Assembly (NCBI GenBank): GCA_040755695.1
Contig: JBFMAK010000001.1
Coordinates: forward strand, 448,637-512,636
DNA length: 64,000 nucleotides
From: Candidatus Diapherotrites archaeon
Lineage (GTDB): Archaea; Iainarchaeota; Iainarchaeia; Iainarchaeales; 1-14-0-10-31-34
Reading direction: 5' to 3'
Shown here: positions 42,177 through 51,778 of the stretch, piece after piece
How the letters are laid out: every line of letters starts with the position of its first letter
How positions within the stretch are numbered: position 1 is the first letter of the stretch
The notes under the pieces: model-generated
What the model was told of the DNA's origin: nothing
Seen by the model: only the letters and a program-made list of their open reading frames with translations
The model's database searches: none
Program-made: the position numbers and the translations under genes

Positions 42177-43016
42177 ATGTCGAAAACTGTTTTGGCTGCA
42201 ATGATGAAGCACAAAACCCCAACTGAATTCATTAAAAGGTTTATTCTCCCATCCATTAAAAGATGTAGGGTGCCTTTTATTAGAACCCAGAAAATGAAGG
42301 AACTAAAACTGCCAAAAGGAACTGTCAAGCACATTGTTTTTGTTGATGAATCAAACCCAAACAAATTATGTTATTTTAATATTGAAGCAATTCAAGAAAA
42401 GAGAGGGCAAAAGAAAATTGGGCTGCCTCACATTCGCCTGTTCAAAGACCTGAAAGCCACAGTAAAGCGCAAGGACTTTAATTTTGCAGTAGAGCAGACA
42501 GGGAAATTTGAGTTAAGGCATCCAATCAAGGAAGATTATTTTTTTCATCAACTGCTCTTCCCTGAAGAATTAATTGAAAAATGGCCTAAACGGGAAGGTG
42601 TTTTCAATGGAAAAAAAATGTTCTATTATGTTCTGGACAGCAGCACTTTCAAGGAACTAGAAAAATACAACAGGGTTTCATCGCAAATAGGCCTTTTTGC
42701 CGGAGCAATAAAAGTCCAAACAGGCAAAAAGAGTCCTGTAGTTTTCATGAAAGAATTCGGGCTGGACAAAATAAAATGGCTTAAGGGCGATACTCCACTG
42801 GAAAAATTCTATAATGCCACCATGCATTACCAGCCTGTTTTCAGGAAAATAATGAATTGCAGTAATGTTCAAGAGACTGCAGGCATAATTTCAGAGAACT
42901 TCGGTGTATCCAAAAGATTTGCTTATTCTTGGGCAAAACAATTAATGAAATTGTTATCACACCCTCAAGGAAAAAAAGCAGCAGAAGAATTAGCAGAAAG
43001 ATTCAGGAAAGGCTGA
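42177..43016 (+). CDS. Unknown protein, 279 aa
   Basis: A long soluble protein (IKRFILPSIKRCRVPFIRTQKMKELKLPKGTVKHIVFVDESNPNKLCYFNIEAIQEK...VFNGKKMFYYVLDSSTFKELEKYNRVSSQIGLFAGAIKVQTGKK...SENFGVSKRFAYSWAKQLMKLL). The VFVDES strand followed by LCYF and the basic N-terminus could suggest a nuclease-like domain, but no motif is conclusive. It lies between RibL and an orphan HicB-like gene, in a stretch that looks accessory. Confidence 0.5.
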   Translation: MSKTVLAAMMKHKTPTEFIKRFILPSIKRCRVPFIRTQKMKELKLPKGTVKHIVFVDESNPNKLCYFNIEAIQEKRGQKKIGLPHIRLFKDLKATVKRKDFNFAVEQTGKFELRHPIKEDYFFHQLLFPEELIEKWPKREGVFNGKKMFYYVLDSSTFKELEKYNRVSSQIGLFAGAIKVQTGKKSPVVFMKEFGLDKIKWLKGDTPLEKFYNATMHYQPVFRKIMNCSNVQETAGIISENFGVSKRFAYSWAKQLMKLLSHPQGKKAAEELAERFRKG

Positions 43017-43023
43017 TTTCTTC

Positions 43024-43191
43024 TTAGTTCACTTCTCCCAAGCATAATTCTATTACTTCTTTTACTCTTTCGATTAGTTCATCAAGGGTCTTTGCTTGCG
43101 TGTGGCAGCCTTCAAGCTCCGGCACATCAGCAACAAAAAAGCCGTCTTCATCCTTCTCAATTATGACATTAAAAACCATTTTCTCCTTCAT
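43024..43191 (-). CDS. HicB-family antitoxin-like protein (orphan)
   Basis: 55 aa: MVFNVIIEKDEDGFFVADVPELEGCHTQAKTLDELIERVKEVIELCLGE is the classic HicB/UPF0150 fold core (EDGxFxADVPELxGCxTQGxTxxEAxxNxxEAI). HicB usually neutralises a HicA toxin; no HicA-like frame lies next to it. Convergent with the unknown 279-aa gene. Confidence 0.82.
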   Translation of the reverse strand: MKEKMVFNVIIEKDEDGFFVADVPELEGCHTQAKTLDELIERVKEVIELCLGEVN

Positions 43192-43249
43192 ATAAACCAC
43201 AAAAATTATTAAGCATTAGTTAATTTAAGATTAATGCTGAAAATTAAAT

Positions 43250-45940
43250 TCAACTCAACTGGATTGCAGGTTTTAGTGGAAGGGCTCTCCTTGCTTTCTC
43301 TTCTCTTGATGCTTCAGCCTTGATTATTTCAACCTTGCACTCGAATTCCCTTTCTATTTCTCCTTGCGCTTCCTTGAGGGCATTGAATTCGTCCAATTTA
43401 ATTAATTCCCGCATTTCATTCACTTTCTTTGTGATGGACTGAACGAATTGTGCTGCCTCTTTTGCCTTGTCTTTGACTTCCTTTTCTTCCAGAACCGCCT
43501 TCATTGCATCGCTGTAAGAAATCATTTTCCCTTCCTTCTTTAACTCAAAAATCTTTTTGAGTGCAGTCCACTTCCATTTCTCTGCAGCAAAAATTGTTAT
43601 TTTGCTTAATTTCTCTTTTTTTATTAACTGCTGGATGCTCTTGATGTCCTCTATTGTCCTTTCAATCAATTCCTGTTCTGCCTCAGCTTTCACGTCAATT
43701 TTCCTTTCGTCAAAAGCAGGCCACTGCGCAAAGGAAACAAATCCTTCCCCTCTCAATTCCTTCCATAATTCCTCGCATAAATGCGGAGCAAAAGGCGCAA
43801 GCATCAAAACCAAGACCTTCACTGCTTCATTCAAAATTTCTTTATTGCACTCGTCCCTGCATTTTTCTATTAGGCTTTCAAACTGCATTAACTGCATTAA
43901 AGCCTTGTTCAATTCAATTCCCTCCAAATGCCCTGTTACAGTTTTAATTGTTCTGTGAGTAATTGACTGGAGCAGCCTGCTTTTCCTGTTCAATTCCTTT
44001 TCTTTTCCTTTTTTAGCTTCCTTTAATTCAAGTGCAATTCTTTGTACCCTGTTCAAGAACCTGTAAATGGATTCTATCCCCTTATCGTTCCACTCCATCT
44101 CGCTTTCAGGACTGCTCACAAAAAGCACAAAACAGCGCGTTGCATCTGCGCCAAACTTTTTCATTGTCTCTTCAGGGCTTACAACATTGCCTAAGCTCTT
44201 GCTCATTGCCTTTCCGTCCTTCAATACCATGCCTTGGGTTAAAAGCCTGGCGAAAGGCTCGTCAAACCTGAATAATTTCAGGTCCCTTAAAATTTTAGTG
44301 AAAAACCTAGCGTAAATAAGGTGACCAGTAGCGTGCTCTATGCCTCCAATGTACTGGCTTACAGGCATCCAATATTCTGCCTTCTCTTTATCAAAAATTT
44401 TACTTGACTTGGGGGAAGTATAACGCAAAAAATACCAGCTTGAATCCACAAAAGTATCCATTGTGTCTGTCTCCCTTCTTGCTTTTCCTCCGCACTTAGG
44501 GCATTTTGTTTCAATGAACTCCCTCACTTTGTCCAATGGATTTCCTTCTCCAGTGAATTCTGCTTTTTCTGGCAGAAGAACAGGAAGATCTTTTTCTGGC
44601 ACTGGAACAACGCCGCATTTCTCGCAGTAAATTATTGGAATTGGGGTGCCCCAATACCTTTGCCTTGAAATAAGCCAGTCCTTGAGCCTGAATTGAACGC
44701 TCCTTTTACCTAAAGCTTTTTCTTCAAGGAAATCAGATATTGCTTCAATTGCTTTACTGCTTTCCATCCCATTGAATTTCCCTGAATTAACCATTACGCC
44801 TTCTCCTGCAAAGGCTTCCTTCATTTCGTTTTCATTCAGTTTTCTTCCCTGCGGCTGAATTACAATTTTGATTGGAAGCTTATATTTTTTTGCGAACTCA
44901 AAGTCTCTTTGGTCGTGGGCAGGAACAGCCATTACTGCACCAGAACCATACTCTGAAACAATATAGTCTGCAACATAAATAGGAAAGGACTCATTATTCA
45001 CTGGGTTGATGAAGTGTTTTCCAATGAACAAGCCATTCTTTTCCTCTTTCTCTTCCCTCTCAATTACACTCTTCTTCTTCACTTCCCTTATGAATTCATT
45101 CAATTCTTTCTCGTATCTTGTTCCCTTCACCCACTCCCTTACTTTAGGGTACTCTGGAGATAATACCAAATAAGTTACTCCATAAATTGTGTCAGGCCTT
45201 GTAGTGAAAACAGCAATCCTGTCCTTTGAGTCTTTTATTTGGAAGTAAATATCTGTTCCCTTGCTCTTTCCAATCCAGTTCTCCTGCATTAATTTTACTT
45301 TTTCAGGCCAGCCGTCCAGTTTTTTTAGGCCTTCAAGGAGTTCTTCAGCATACTTGGTTATTGCAAAAAACCATTGCTCTAACTCCTTCAATTCTACTCC
45401 GCTCTTGCAGCGCCAGCACCTGTCCTGTATGACCTGCTCGTTTGCCAAGACAGTATTGCATTTAGGGCAGTAATTCACTGAAGCCTTTTTTTTGTACGCA
45501 AGGCCTTTCTCGTACAATTTAAGGAAGATCCACTGGTTCCACTTATAGTATGAAGGGTCGCAGGTCTCGAAAGTCCTGCTCCAGTCATAACTGAACCCAA
45601 GCATTTTCTGCTGTCCTTTCATTTCTGTAATCCTCTCATAAGTCCATTTCTTTGGGTTGACCTTTTCTTTTATTGCAGCGTTCTCCGCCGGAAGCCCTAA
45701 AGCGTCATAGCCCATAGGGTAAAGGACATTGAAGCCCTGCATTCTCTTGAATCTGGCGATTGAGTCCCCAATGGAATAATTCCTCACGTGGCCCATGTGG
45801 AGTTTGCCTGAAGGATAAGGGAACATTTCAAGCATGTAGAACTTCTTTTTCTTTTTGTCTTCCTTCACCTCAAAAATTCCGGCTTTCTCCCATTCCCTCT
45901 GCCATTTCTCTTCCATTTCCCTGAAATTGAATTCGCTCAT
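43250..45940 (-). CDS. leuS: Leucyl-tRNA synthetase, bacterial-type core
   Basis: About 896 aa. The catalytic core is of bacterial type: MFPYPSGKLHMGHVRNYSIGD, NVLYPMGYDALGLPAENAAI, DTFVDSSWYFLRY, MSKSLGNVVSPEE and the editing motif FTTRPDTIYGVTYLV with DQRDFEFAKKY. The C-terminal region (EKWKWTALKKIFELKKEGK...IEREFECKVEIIKAEASREEKARRALPLKPAIQL) instead resembles tails of archaeal and some non-classical bacterial enzymes. The start MSEFNFREME follows GTGGTGTGAA. Two zinc-cysteine knuckles are present. It charges tRNA-Leu, including the intron-bearing one in this window. Confidence 0.93.
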   Translation of the reverse strand: MSEFNFREMEEKWQREWEKAGIFEVKEDKKKKKFYMLEMFPYPSGKLHMGHVRNYSIGDSIARFKRMQGFNVLYPMGYDALGLPAENAAIKEKVNPKKWTYERITEMKGQQKMLGFSYDWSRTFETCDPSYYKWNQWIFLKLYEKGLAYKKKASVNYCPKCNTVLANEQVIQDRCWRCKSGVELKELEQWFFAITKYAEELLEGLKKLDGWPEKVKLMQENWIGKSKGTDIYFQIKDSKDRIAVFTTRPDTIYGVTYLVLSPEYPKVREWVKGTRYEKELNEFIREVKKKSVIEREEKEEKNGLFIGKHFINPVNNESFPIYVADYIVSEYGSGAVMAVPAHDQRDFEFAKKYKLPIKIVIQPQGRKLNENEMKEAFAGEGVMVNSGKFNGMESSKAIEAISDFLEEKALGKRSVQFRLKDWLISRQRYWGTPIPIIYCEKCGVVPVPEKDLPVLLPEKAEFTGEGNPLDKVREFIETKCPKCGGKARRETDTMDTFVDSSWYFLRYTSPKSSKIFDKEKAEYWMPVSQYIGGIEHATGHLIYARFFTKILRDLKLFRFDEPFARLLTQGMVLKDGKAMSKSLGNVVSPEETMKKFGADATRCFVLFVSSPESEMEWNDKGIESIYRFLNRVQRIALELKEAKKGKEKELNRKSRLLQSITHRTIKTVTGHLEGIELNKALMQLMQFESLIEKCRDECNKEILNEAVKVLVLMLAPFAPHLCEELWKELRGEGFVSFAQWPAFDERKIDVKAEAEQELIERTIEDIKSIQQLIKKEKLSKITIFAAEKWKWTALKKIFELKKEGKMISYSDAMKAVLEEKEVKDKAKEAAQFVQSITKKVNEMRELIKLDEFNALKEAQGEIEREFECKVEIIKAEASREEKARRALPLKPAIQLS

Positions 45941-46039
45941 TTCACACCACAAAAATAAAATCAAACGCAATTAAAAATAATTAAGGGGTAAATGATTTTA
46001 AAGCAAATCTTTAAATGATTTTGGGAACCCTTTTCCTAT

Positions 46040-46639
46040 ATGCTGATTGCAATAGACTTGGATGAAGTATTGGCTGAATTCATTGAATCTTTCATTGAAT
46101 TCCATAACGCTGTATATGGAACAAAACTTAAGAGAAATCAAATAAAGTCCTATGGGCTCTGGGAAGCATTGGGCTGTTCAAGAGAAGAGGGAATAAATAA
46201 GGTCATTGAATTCCATAAAACCAGATACTTCAAAAACATTAAGCCTGTTGAAGGCGCAATAGAAGGCGTGAAAAAATTAGGGCGCAAAAACGAATTGATT
46301 GTGATTACCTCAAGGCAGGAAGACATCTATGAAGACACAAAGGAATGGGTAAGCAAATATTTTCCTCAATCATTCTCTACAATTTATTTCACAAGCAGTT
46401 ATTTCACGAAAAAATCTTTCAATAAAGAAAACTCATTAATAAAATCAAGGCTCTGCTCTGAATTAAATGTTGGTCTCTTAATTGAAGACTCATTGGATGA
46501 AGCAACTGCATGCTCCTCAGAAAAAACAAAGGTCTTATTGTTTGACTGCCCATGGAATCATTCCAAAAAACTGCCTGCAGGGATTACAAGAGCGCATTCC
46601 TGGAAGGAAATCACCCGGAAAATTTTGGGTAAAAACTAA
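46040..46639 (+). CDS. 5'(3')-deoxyribonucleotidase-like HAD phosphatase
   Basis: 199 aa with HAD motif I IDLDEVLAEF, motif II in LIVITSRQEDIYEDTKEW, and a C-terminal LLIEDSLDEA plus LFDCPWN, matching the NT5C/PF06941 family that dephosphorylates deoxynucleoside monophosphates. Start is near-leaderless after a CTTTAAAT box. It precedes guaB by 28 bp, so both may be in nucleotide metabolism. Confidence 0.85.
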   Translation: MLIAIDLDEVLAEFIESFIEFHNAVYGTKLKRNQIKSYGLWEALGCSREEGINKVIEFHKTRYFKNIKPVEGAIEGVKKLGRKNELIVITSRQEDIYEDTKEWVSKYFPQSFSTIYFTSSYFTKKSFNKENSLIKSRLCSELNVGLLIEDSLDEATACSSEKTKVLLFDCPWNHSKKLPAGITRAHSWKEITRKILGKN

Positions 46640-46667
46640 TTGTTTTAAATTCTTTTTTCTGGAATTA

Positions 46668-48131
46668 ATGGATATGAGGTTCAAGGATTTAGGCAGCGAA
46701 ATTGCTTTGACCTTTGATGACATACTGCTTCTCCCGGGCTATAGTGAAGTCCTTCCAAAAGACGTTGACCTGAGCACTAGGCTCACAAAAAAAATCAAAT
46801 TAAATATTCCACTCTCAAGCGCTGCAATGGATACTGTGACTGAAAGCTCTATGGCTATTGGGATGGCAAAAGAGGGGGGCATTGGAATTATTCACAAGAA
46901 CATGAGCGTTGAAAGGCAGGTTGCGGAATTAGAGAAAGTAAAGCACGCAGAGTACTGGGTTGTAAAAAAGCCTATTACTGTAAGCCCTAAAGACAGCCTT
47001 GCAAAAATAATTGAATTGCAGGCAAGATTTGGTGTTTCCTCCTTTCCTGTAACAGAAGGAAAAAAGCTTGTTGGAATAATTACCGAGCGAGACATGCTTT
47101 TTGAAACAGACATGAACAAGAAAGTAGAGGAATTAATGACCAGAGAGGTCATTTCAGTTGACCATATAGCAGAAGTAGAGGAAGCAAAAGAAGTCCTGCA
47201 CAAGCACAGGATAGAGAAACTGCCCTTCACTAACAAGAAAGGTGAGCTAATTGGAATGGTTACAGTGAAAGACATTGAGAACAGGGAGAAGTTCCCTGAC
47301 TCAAACAAGGACAGCGAAGGAAGGTTTGTTGTAGGCGCAGCAGTAGGCCCAAAAGACTTTGACAGAATGGAGCTGTTGATAAAAGCAGAAGCAGACGTAA
47401 TTGTAATTGATACAGCCCACGGCCACTCAAAGAACGTAATTGAGGCAGTAAAGAAAGCAAAGAAATCCTTTCCTGAACAGGAACTGATTGCAGGAAACAT
47501 TGCCACAAGAAAAGCAGCAGAGGCATTGATTTCAGCAGGAGCAGACGCAGTAAAGATAGGATTAGGACCTGGAGCAATATGCACTACAAGGGTTATCTCT
47601 GGCGTTGGAGTGCCTCAAATTACTGCAGTAATAGAATGCTCTAAGGCATGCGAGGAATCAAACATTCCGTTAATCGCAGACGGAGGCGTAAAGTATTCAG
47701 GCGACATCACCAAAGCAATTGCTGCAGGAGCAGATTCTGTAATGATCGGATCCTTATTTGCAGGGACAGATGAAAGCCCTGGAAAAATGGTTTTTGTAGG
47801 CAGCAGGAAATTCAAGCAGTTCAGGGGCATGGGTTCTATTGGGGCAATGTGCGAGGGCTCAAGCGACAGATACAACCAAGGCCACGTGAAAGAGAAAGAG
47901 AAGCTGGTTCCAGAAGGAATTGAAGGCATTGTTCCATTCAAGGGAAGCCTGCAGGAAGTAATATTCCAGCTATTAGGCGGGTTAAGGTCAGGAATGGGCT
48001 ACTGCGGAGCAAAAAGCATTCTTGAATTAAGGACAAAAACAGAATTCAATCAAATAACCAAGGCAGGCTTAAGCGAAAGCCACCCCCATGACGTTACCAT
48101 TACAGAGGAAAGCCCTAATTATTCAAGGTAA
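46668..48131 (+). CDS. guaB: Inosine-5'-monophosphate dehydrogenase
   Basis: About 487 aa: TIM barrel ([18 protein letters not shown]...[10 protein letters not shown]), a CBS pair (about 95-205), the catalytic Cys loop [26 protein letters not shown] and flap [15 protein letters not shown]. It makes XMP, the first step to GMP. Two ATGs (46,668 and 46,674) are possible; a TTTTAAAT box lies about 25 bp upstream. The longer frame starting at 46,482 is in another gene and is rejected. Confidence 0.96.
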   Translation: MDMRFKDLGSEIALTFDDILLLPGYSEVLPKDVDLSTRLTKKIKLNIPLSSAAMDTVTESSMAIGMAKEGGIGIIHKNMSVERQVAELEKVKHAEYWVVKKPITVSPKDSLAKIIELQARFGVSSFPVTEGKKLVGIITERDMLFETDMNKKVEELMTREVISVDHIAEVEEAKEVLHKHRIEKLPFTNKKGELIGMVTVKDIENREKFPDSNKDSEGRFVVGAAVGPKDFDRMELLIKAEADVIVIDTAHGHSKNVIEAVKKAKKSFPEQELIAGNIATRKAAEALISAGADAVKIGLGPGAICTTRVISGVGVPQITAVIECSKACEESNIPLIADGGVKYSGDITKAIAAGADSVMIGSLFAGTDESPGKMVFVGSRKFKQFRGMGSIGAMCEGSSDRYNQGHVKEKEKLVPEGIEGIVPFKGSLQEVIFQLLGGLRSGMGYCGAKSILELRTKTEFNQITKAGLSESHPHDVTITEESPNYSR

Positions 48132-48135
48132 AAGA

Positions 48136-48624
48136 ATGATTAAAATAAGAAGAGCTAATTTAGATGATGCAAAAAAGATTGTCGGCTTATGGAAAGAATT
48201 CATGGAATACCTTAATGATCTTTTGAAAAGAAATCCTAAACTGAAACCCTGGATAGAATTAAAGAAAAATTCCCACTCAATCTTTAGGAAATTCTTGAAA
48301 AAAAACCTTAAATCAAAGAATTCTGCTGTATTTCTAGCAGAAATGGATGGCATGCCTGCAGGCTATACTCTAATCTTCATTAAAGAAAACATTCCTATCT
48401 ATAAATTAGAGAAATTTGGCTATATAAGCGATTTATTCGTGAAAAAAGAATTTAGGGGCAAAAATATAAGTTCTAAACTCAAGGAAAAAGCAATTGAATG
48501 GTTCAAGAAAAAAGGATTAAAGCATGCTTCAATTGCCTTATGGAGCGACAACACCAAAGCGCATTCAATATACAAGAAATGGGGCTTCTTTGACCAGCAC
48601 ATAGAAATGAGAAAAAAGCTTTAA
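48136..48624 (+). CDS. GNAT-family acetyltransferase
   Basis: 162 aa: IKIRRANLDDAKKIVGLWKEFM opens the GNAT fold; acetyl-CoA loop YISDLFVKKEFRGKNISSKLKEKAIEWFKKKGLKHASIALWSDNTKAHSIYKKWGF (RxxGx-like). The substrate is unknown. It starts 4 bp after the guaB stop. Confidence 0.88.
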   Translation: MIKIRRANLDDAKKIVGLWKEFMEYLNDLLKRNPKLKPWIELKKNSHSIFRKFLKKNLKSKNSAVFLAEMDGMPAGYTLIFIKENIPIYKLEKFGYISDLFVKKEFRGKNISSKLKEKAIEWFKKKGLKHASIALWSDNTKAHSIYKKWGFFDQHIEMRKKL

Positions 48625-48687
48625 TTAAATTACTTTATATTTTATGGAAATTAAAAAAAAGCTTTAAATATATATAGGCTCCTAATT

Positions 48688-48701
48688 ATTAGTATACTAA
48701 T
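48688..48701. promoter_or_regulatory. Palindromic operator for the MarR/ABC operon
   Basis: ATTAGTATACTAAT is a perfect 14-bp palindrome. A TATA-like TTTAAATATATATA (48,663-48,676) places transcription start inside it, so a MarR dimer bound there would repress the operon. Confidence 0.6.
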
Positions 48702-48719
48702 TGTTTTTTGGTGGTTTCT

Positions 48720-49235
48720 TTGGGCAAGAATGAATTTGAAGATGATGCCATGAAGCTGAAGATGCTTGCTGGCATAATGGGAAGGCTGGCAATGCATAAC
48801 CTGAAAAAAAGGCTTGAAGCAGAAAAAATTGAAGTCAACCCTTTAGGATTAGGGGTCCTCAAGATTATTTCCAGCAATGACTTCACTATAAGCGAATTAA
48901 GCCAGAAATTATTTATTGCTTCTGCAACGCTTGTGCCTGTAATAGACTGCCTTGAAAAAGACGGCCTTATAGTCAGGAGCGCTGACCCTAAAGACAGGAG
49001 AAGGAATCCATTGTCCCTTACGCCGAAGGGAGAGAAGATTATTTCAAAAATTCATTTCGCGCACAAGGACGATTTAATTGTAAAGGTCTTGTCAAAAATA
49101 GGCAGGAAGAAGACAGGACAGCTTATTCAGATTTTATGCGAGCTTGTTGACGGAATGTCAGAGGATTCAGGGCTCTCAAAAAAAATTCTGTGCTCAGTAA
49201 ATAACGGCAAAAAAAAGAGAGGGGAAAAAGATTGA
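48720..49235 (+). CDS. MarR-family transcriptional regulator
   Basis: 171 aa, winged helix: VLKIISSNDFTISELSQKLFIASATLVPVIDCLEKDGLIVRSADPKDRRRNPLSLTPKGEKI is the MarR HTH and wing with the DPxDRR signature. GGTGG five bases upstream favours the TTG at 48,720 over earlier frames. The stop overlaps the start of the next gene (TTGA), so it leads an operon with the exporter below and likely controls it by the palindrome. Confidence 0.85.
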   Translation: MGKNEFEDDAMKLKMLAGIMGRLAMHNLKKRLEAEKIEVNPLGLGVLKIISSNDFTISELSQKLFIASATLVPVIDCLEKDGLIVRSADPKDRRRNPLSLTPKGEKIISKIHFAHKDDLIVKVLSKIGRKKTGQLIQILCELVDGMSEDSGLSKKILCSVNNGKKKRGEKD

Positions 49236-50212
49236 ACGCAATAGAGGTTGTTTCACTGTCAAAAAAGTTCAATGGCTTTACTGCAGTGGACAGCATAAGC
49301 TTTTCAGTTGAAGAAGGAGAGCTTTTCGGGTTCTTAGGGCCTAACGGCGCAGGCAAGAGCACTACAACCTACATGCTTACCACAATACTAAAGCCTTCAA
49401 GCGGTACAGCAAAAATCAATGGCTTTGACATAATGCATGACCCTGAAAAAGTGCGCAAGAGCATTGGGATTGTATTCCAGGACCAGACCTTGGACAACAG
49501 GCTGAGCGCTTATGATAATCTTGACATTCACGGAAGGCTGTATGACATGCCTGGCGCAGAAAGAAAGAGCAGGATAGAAGAGGTATTGGAATTTGGTGAG
49601 CTTTCCGAGTGGTCAAAAAAGCTTGTGAAAACATTTTCTGGGGGTATGAGGAGAAGGCTTGAGATTGCCAGAGGCTTAATGCACACCCCGAAAATACTTT
49701 TCCTTGACGAGCCTACTTTAGGCCTGGACGCACAGACAAGAAGACACATGTGGGGATACATCCAGAAACTCAAGGAAGAGGGAATTACAATTGTGATGTC
49801 CACCCATTACCTTGAAGAGGCAGATGCCTTGTGCGACAGGATTGCAATAATAGACCACGGAAAGATTGTTGCTTTGGATACTCCGGAAAACCTTAAGAAG
49901 ATTGTCGGAGGACAGGTATTGTCAATAAAAAATTCTAATCCAAAGAAATTGGGCGAGATAATAAAAAACAGGAGCATTGGCTCTCATGAAAGGATTTCTG
50001 AGGGCAGCATTTCTTTTGAGGTAAAGAACGGCAGCAAGGAGATTCCTGCCATAATCAGCCTTGCAGAAAAAGAGGGAATAAAAATAGAGAACGTGGAATT
50101 GCATGTTCCAAGCCTTGAGGACGTTTTCATTAAGCTTACAGGAGAGCACATAAGGGAGGACAGCAATGTGCAGTCAGACTTCAAGAGGAGAATGATGAGC
50201 CATGGCCGTTGA
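49232..50212 (+). CDS. ABC transporter ATPase (DrrA-like)
   Basis: 326 aa: Walker A GPNGAGKST, Q-loop, signature FSGGMRRRLEIARGLMHTPKILFLDEPTLGLD, H-loop MSTHYLEEADALCDRI. The C-terminal extension is typical of DrrA/NatA-type exporters. TTG start overlaps the MarR stop. The permease follows with a 10-bp overlap. Confidence 0.94.
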   Translation: MNAIEVVSLSKKFNGFTAVDSISFSVEEGELFGFLGPNGAGKSTTTYMLTTILKPSSGTAKINGFDIMHDPEKVRKSIGIVFQDQTLDNRLSAYDNLDIHGRLYDMPGAERKSRIEEVLEFGELSEWSKKLVKTFSGGMRRRLEIARGLMHTPKILFLDEPTLGLDAQTRRHMWGYIQKLKEEGITIVMSTHYLEEADALCDRIAIIDHGKIVALDTPENLKKIVGGQVLSIKNSNPKKLGEIIKNRSIGSHERISEGSISFEVKNGSKEIPAIISLAEKEGIKIENVELHVPSLEDVFIKLTGEHIREDSNVQSDFKRRMMSHGR

Positions 50213-50951
50213 ATTAAGCAAAGTATACGCGGTATGGCTGAGGGAAGTGAAAAGATTCACTAACTCAAAGTCAAGAATGATAGGAAGCCTTGGCATGCCT
50301 TTATTTTTCCTGATTGCATTAGGTGGAGGCATTGGGGCATTAATTCCTGAATTCAATTACCAGGCATTCATCCTGCCTGGAATCATTGGAATGACAATAC
50401 TCTTCAATTCGCTTTTTGCCGGGGTTTCCATTATCTGGGACAGGGAATTAGGATACCTGAAAGAATTGCTTGTGGCTCCAACCAGCAGGACAACAATTGT
50501 AATAGGCAGGGCTTTAGGAGGAGCAACAACATCTGTAACCCAAGGAATACTCATTTTAGTGCTTGGAATACTGTTGGGATTGACTGCCCCCACACTGCAC
50601 GGCGCGTTATTTGCAATAATTATCATGGGAATTTTTGCAACCCTAATAGTTTCAATTGGGATTGCTTTTGCTTCAGTCATAACTGAGGTTGAGACATTCC
50701 AGCTGATAGTGAACCTCATAATGATGCCTTTGTTCTTTCTTTCAAACGCCTTGTTTCCAATGGAAAAAATGCCTGTATGGCTGAAGGACTTAAGTTCCTT
50801 GAATCCTGTGAGCTATGGCGTTGACGCCTTGAGGACAATGATTACAGGGGCAGGCTCAATTCCAATCATGGTTGATATTGGGGTTTTAGTTGTAATGCTG
50901 GCTGCAGCCTTGGGAATTGCAGGCTTCCTTTTCAATAAAACTAGCATTTGA
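50202..50951 (+). CDS. ABC-2 type permease
   Basis: 249 aa with six TM helices; MGSxGMPLFFLIALGGGIGALIPEFNYQAFILPGI and the ABC-2 signature NPVSYGVDALR identify the partner of the DrrA-like ATPase. It probably exports a drug-like or lipid substrate under MarR control. Ends a three-gene operon. Confidence 0.9.
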   Translation: MAVELSKVYAVWLREVKRFTNSKSRMIGSLGMPLFFLIALGGGIGALIPEFNYQAFILPGIIGMTILFNSLFAGVSIIWDRELGYLKELLVAPTSRTTIVIGRALGGATTSVTQGILILVLGILLGLTAPTLHGALFAIIIMGIFATLIVSIGIAFASVITEVETFQLIVNLIMMPLFFLSNALFPMEKMPVWLKDLSSLNPVSYGVDALRTMITGAGSIPIMVDIGVLVVMLAAALGIAGFLFNKTSI

Positions 50952-51036
50952 ACATAAGGTTATTTATGCAAAAAATAATTTTACCACTACACAGAAACAA
51001 ATTCAATTTTAAACATAACGCAGGAGAAAGATTTTA

Positions 51037-51765
51037 ATGGTTCAACCAATAATCAAAGCGGAAGGAGTCTCAAAAATATATGAGATGGGGGAGCAGAAGG
51101 TTTACGCATTGGATAATGTTTCTATTTCTGTAGAGCAGGGAGAGTACATTGCAATAATGGGCCCAAGCGGTTCAGGGAAGACAACCTTGCTTGATGTCTT
51201 GAGCGTCCTATCAAGGCCCACGAAAGGCAGGATTATAATTAAAGGAAAGGACACTTCAAAGATGAATGACTCTGAATTGGCTAAAGTGAGGGGCAAGACA
51301 ATTGGCTTTGTGTTCCAGACATTCAATCTAATAAACAGGCTTAGCGCATTAGAGAATGTAATGCTGCCTTTATGGTTTAATGGAGTTCCATTAAGCAAGA
51401 GAAAAGAGATTGCTTCAAAGAAACTGAAGATGGTTGGATTGGGTGACAGAATAAAGCACAAGCCTTCAGAGCTTTCAGGAGGCCAGAGGCAGAGGGTGGC
51501 AATAGCAAGGGCCTTGGCTGTAGAGCCTGACATCATTGTTGGAGACGAGCCTACAGGAAACCTGGACTCAAATTCAGGCGAAAAAGTATTGGAAATAATA
51601 GACGAATTGCACGAGAAATTGAACAAGACAATATTGATGGTGACACATGAAAGATATGTGGCTGAAAGGGCTGAAAAAATCCTCCACTTGAAGGACGGAA
51701 AAATACTGGAAAGCGAATCAAACCATAACAAAAAAGCAAAAAAAAGAGGAAAATACAGACAATAG
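51037..51765 (+). CDS. ABC ATPase, MacB/LolD-like
   Basis: 242 aa: Walker A GPSGSGKTT, signature LSGGQRQRVAIARALAVEPDIIVGDEPTGNLD, H-loop VTHERYVAE. This matches the LolD/MacB group, which powers mechanotransmission or lipoprotein/peptide handling with an FtsX-like permease two genes downstream. Own promoter in the 85-bp gap; an AGGAG lies near. Confidence 0.93.
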   Translation: MVQPIIKAEGVSKIYEMGEQKVYALDNVSISVEQGEYIAIMGPSGSGKTTLLDVLSVLSRPTKGRIIIKGKDTSKMNDSELAKVRGKTIGFVFQTFNLINRLSALENVMLPLWFNGVPLSKRKEIASKKLKMVGLGDRIKHKPSELSGGQRQRVAIARALAVEPDIIVGDEPTGNLDSNSGEKVLEIIDELHEKLNKTILMVTHERYVAERAEKILHLKDGKILESESNHNKKAKKRGKYRQ

Positions 51766-51778
51766 GAGGAATTGAAAC

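Noticed and set aside
45226-45473. Plus-strand ORFs inside leuS
   Set aside because: Antisense shadows of the synthetase; no family or ribosome site.
46482-46667. N-terminal extension of guaB
   Set aside because: It reads the nucleotidase gene in another frame; family N-terminus begins at MDMRFKDL.
46892-47584. 230-aa minus-strand ORF inside guaB
   Set aside because: Ser/Ala-rich antisense shadow of IMP dehydrogenase; no start signal.
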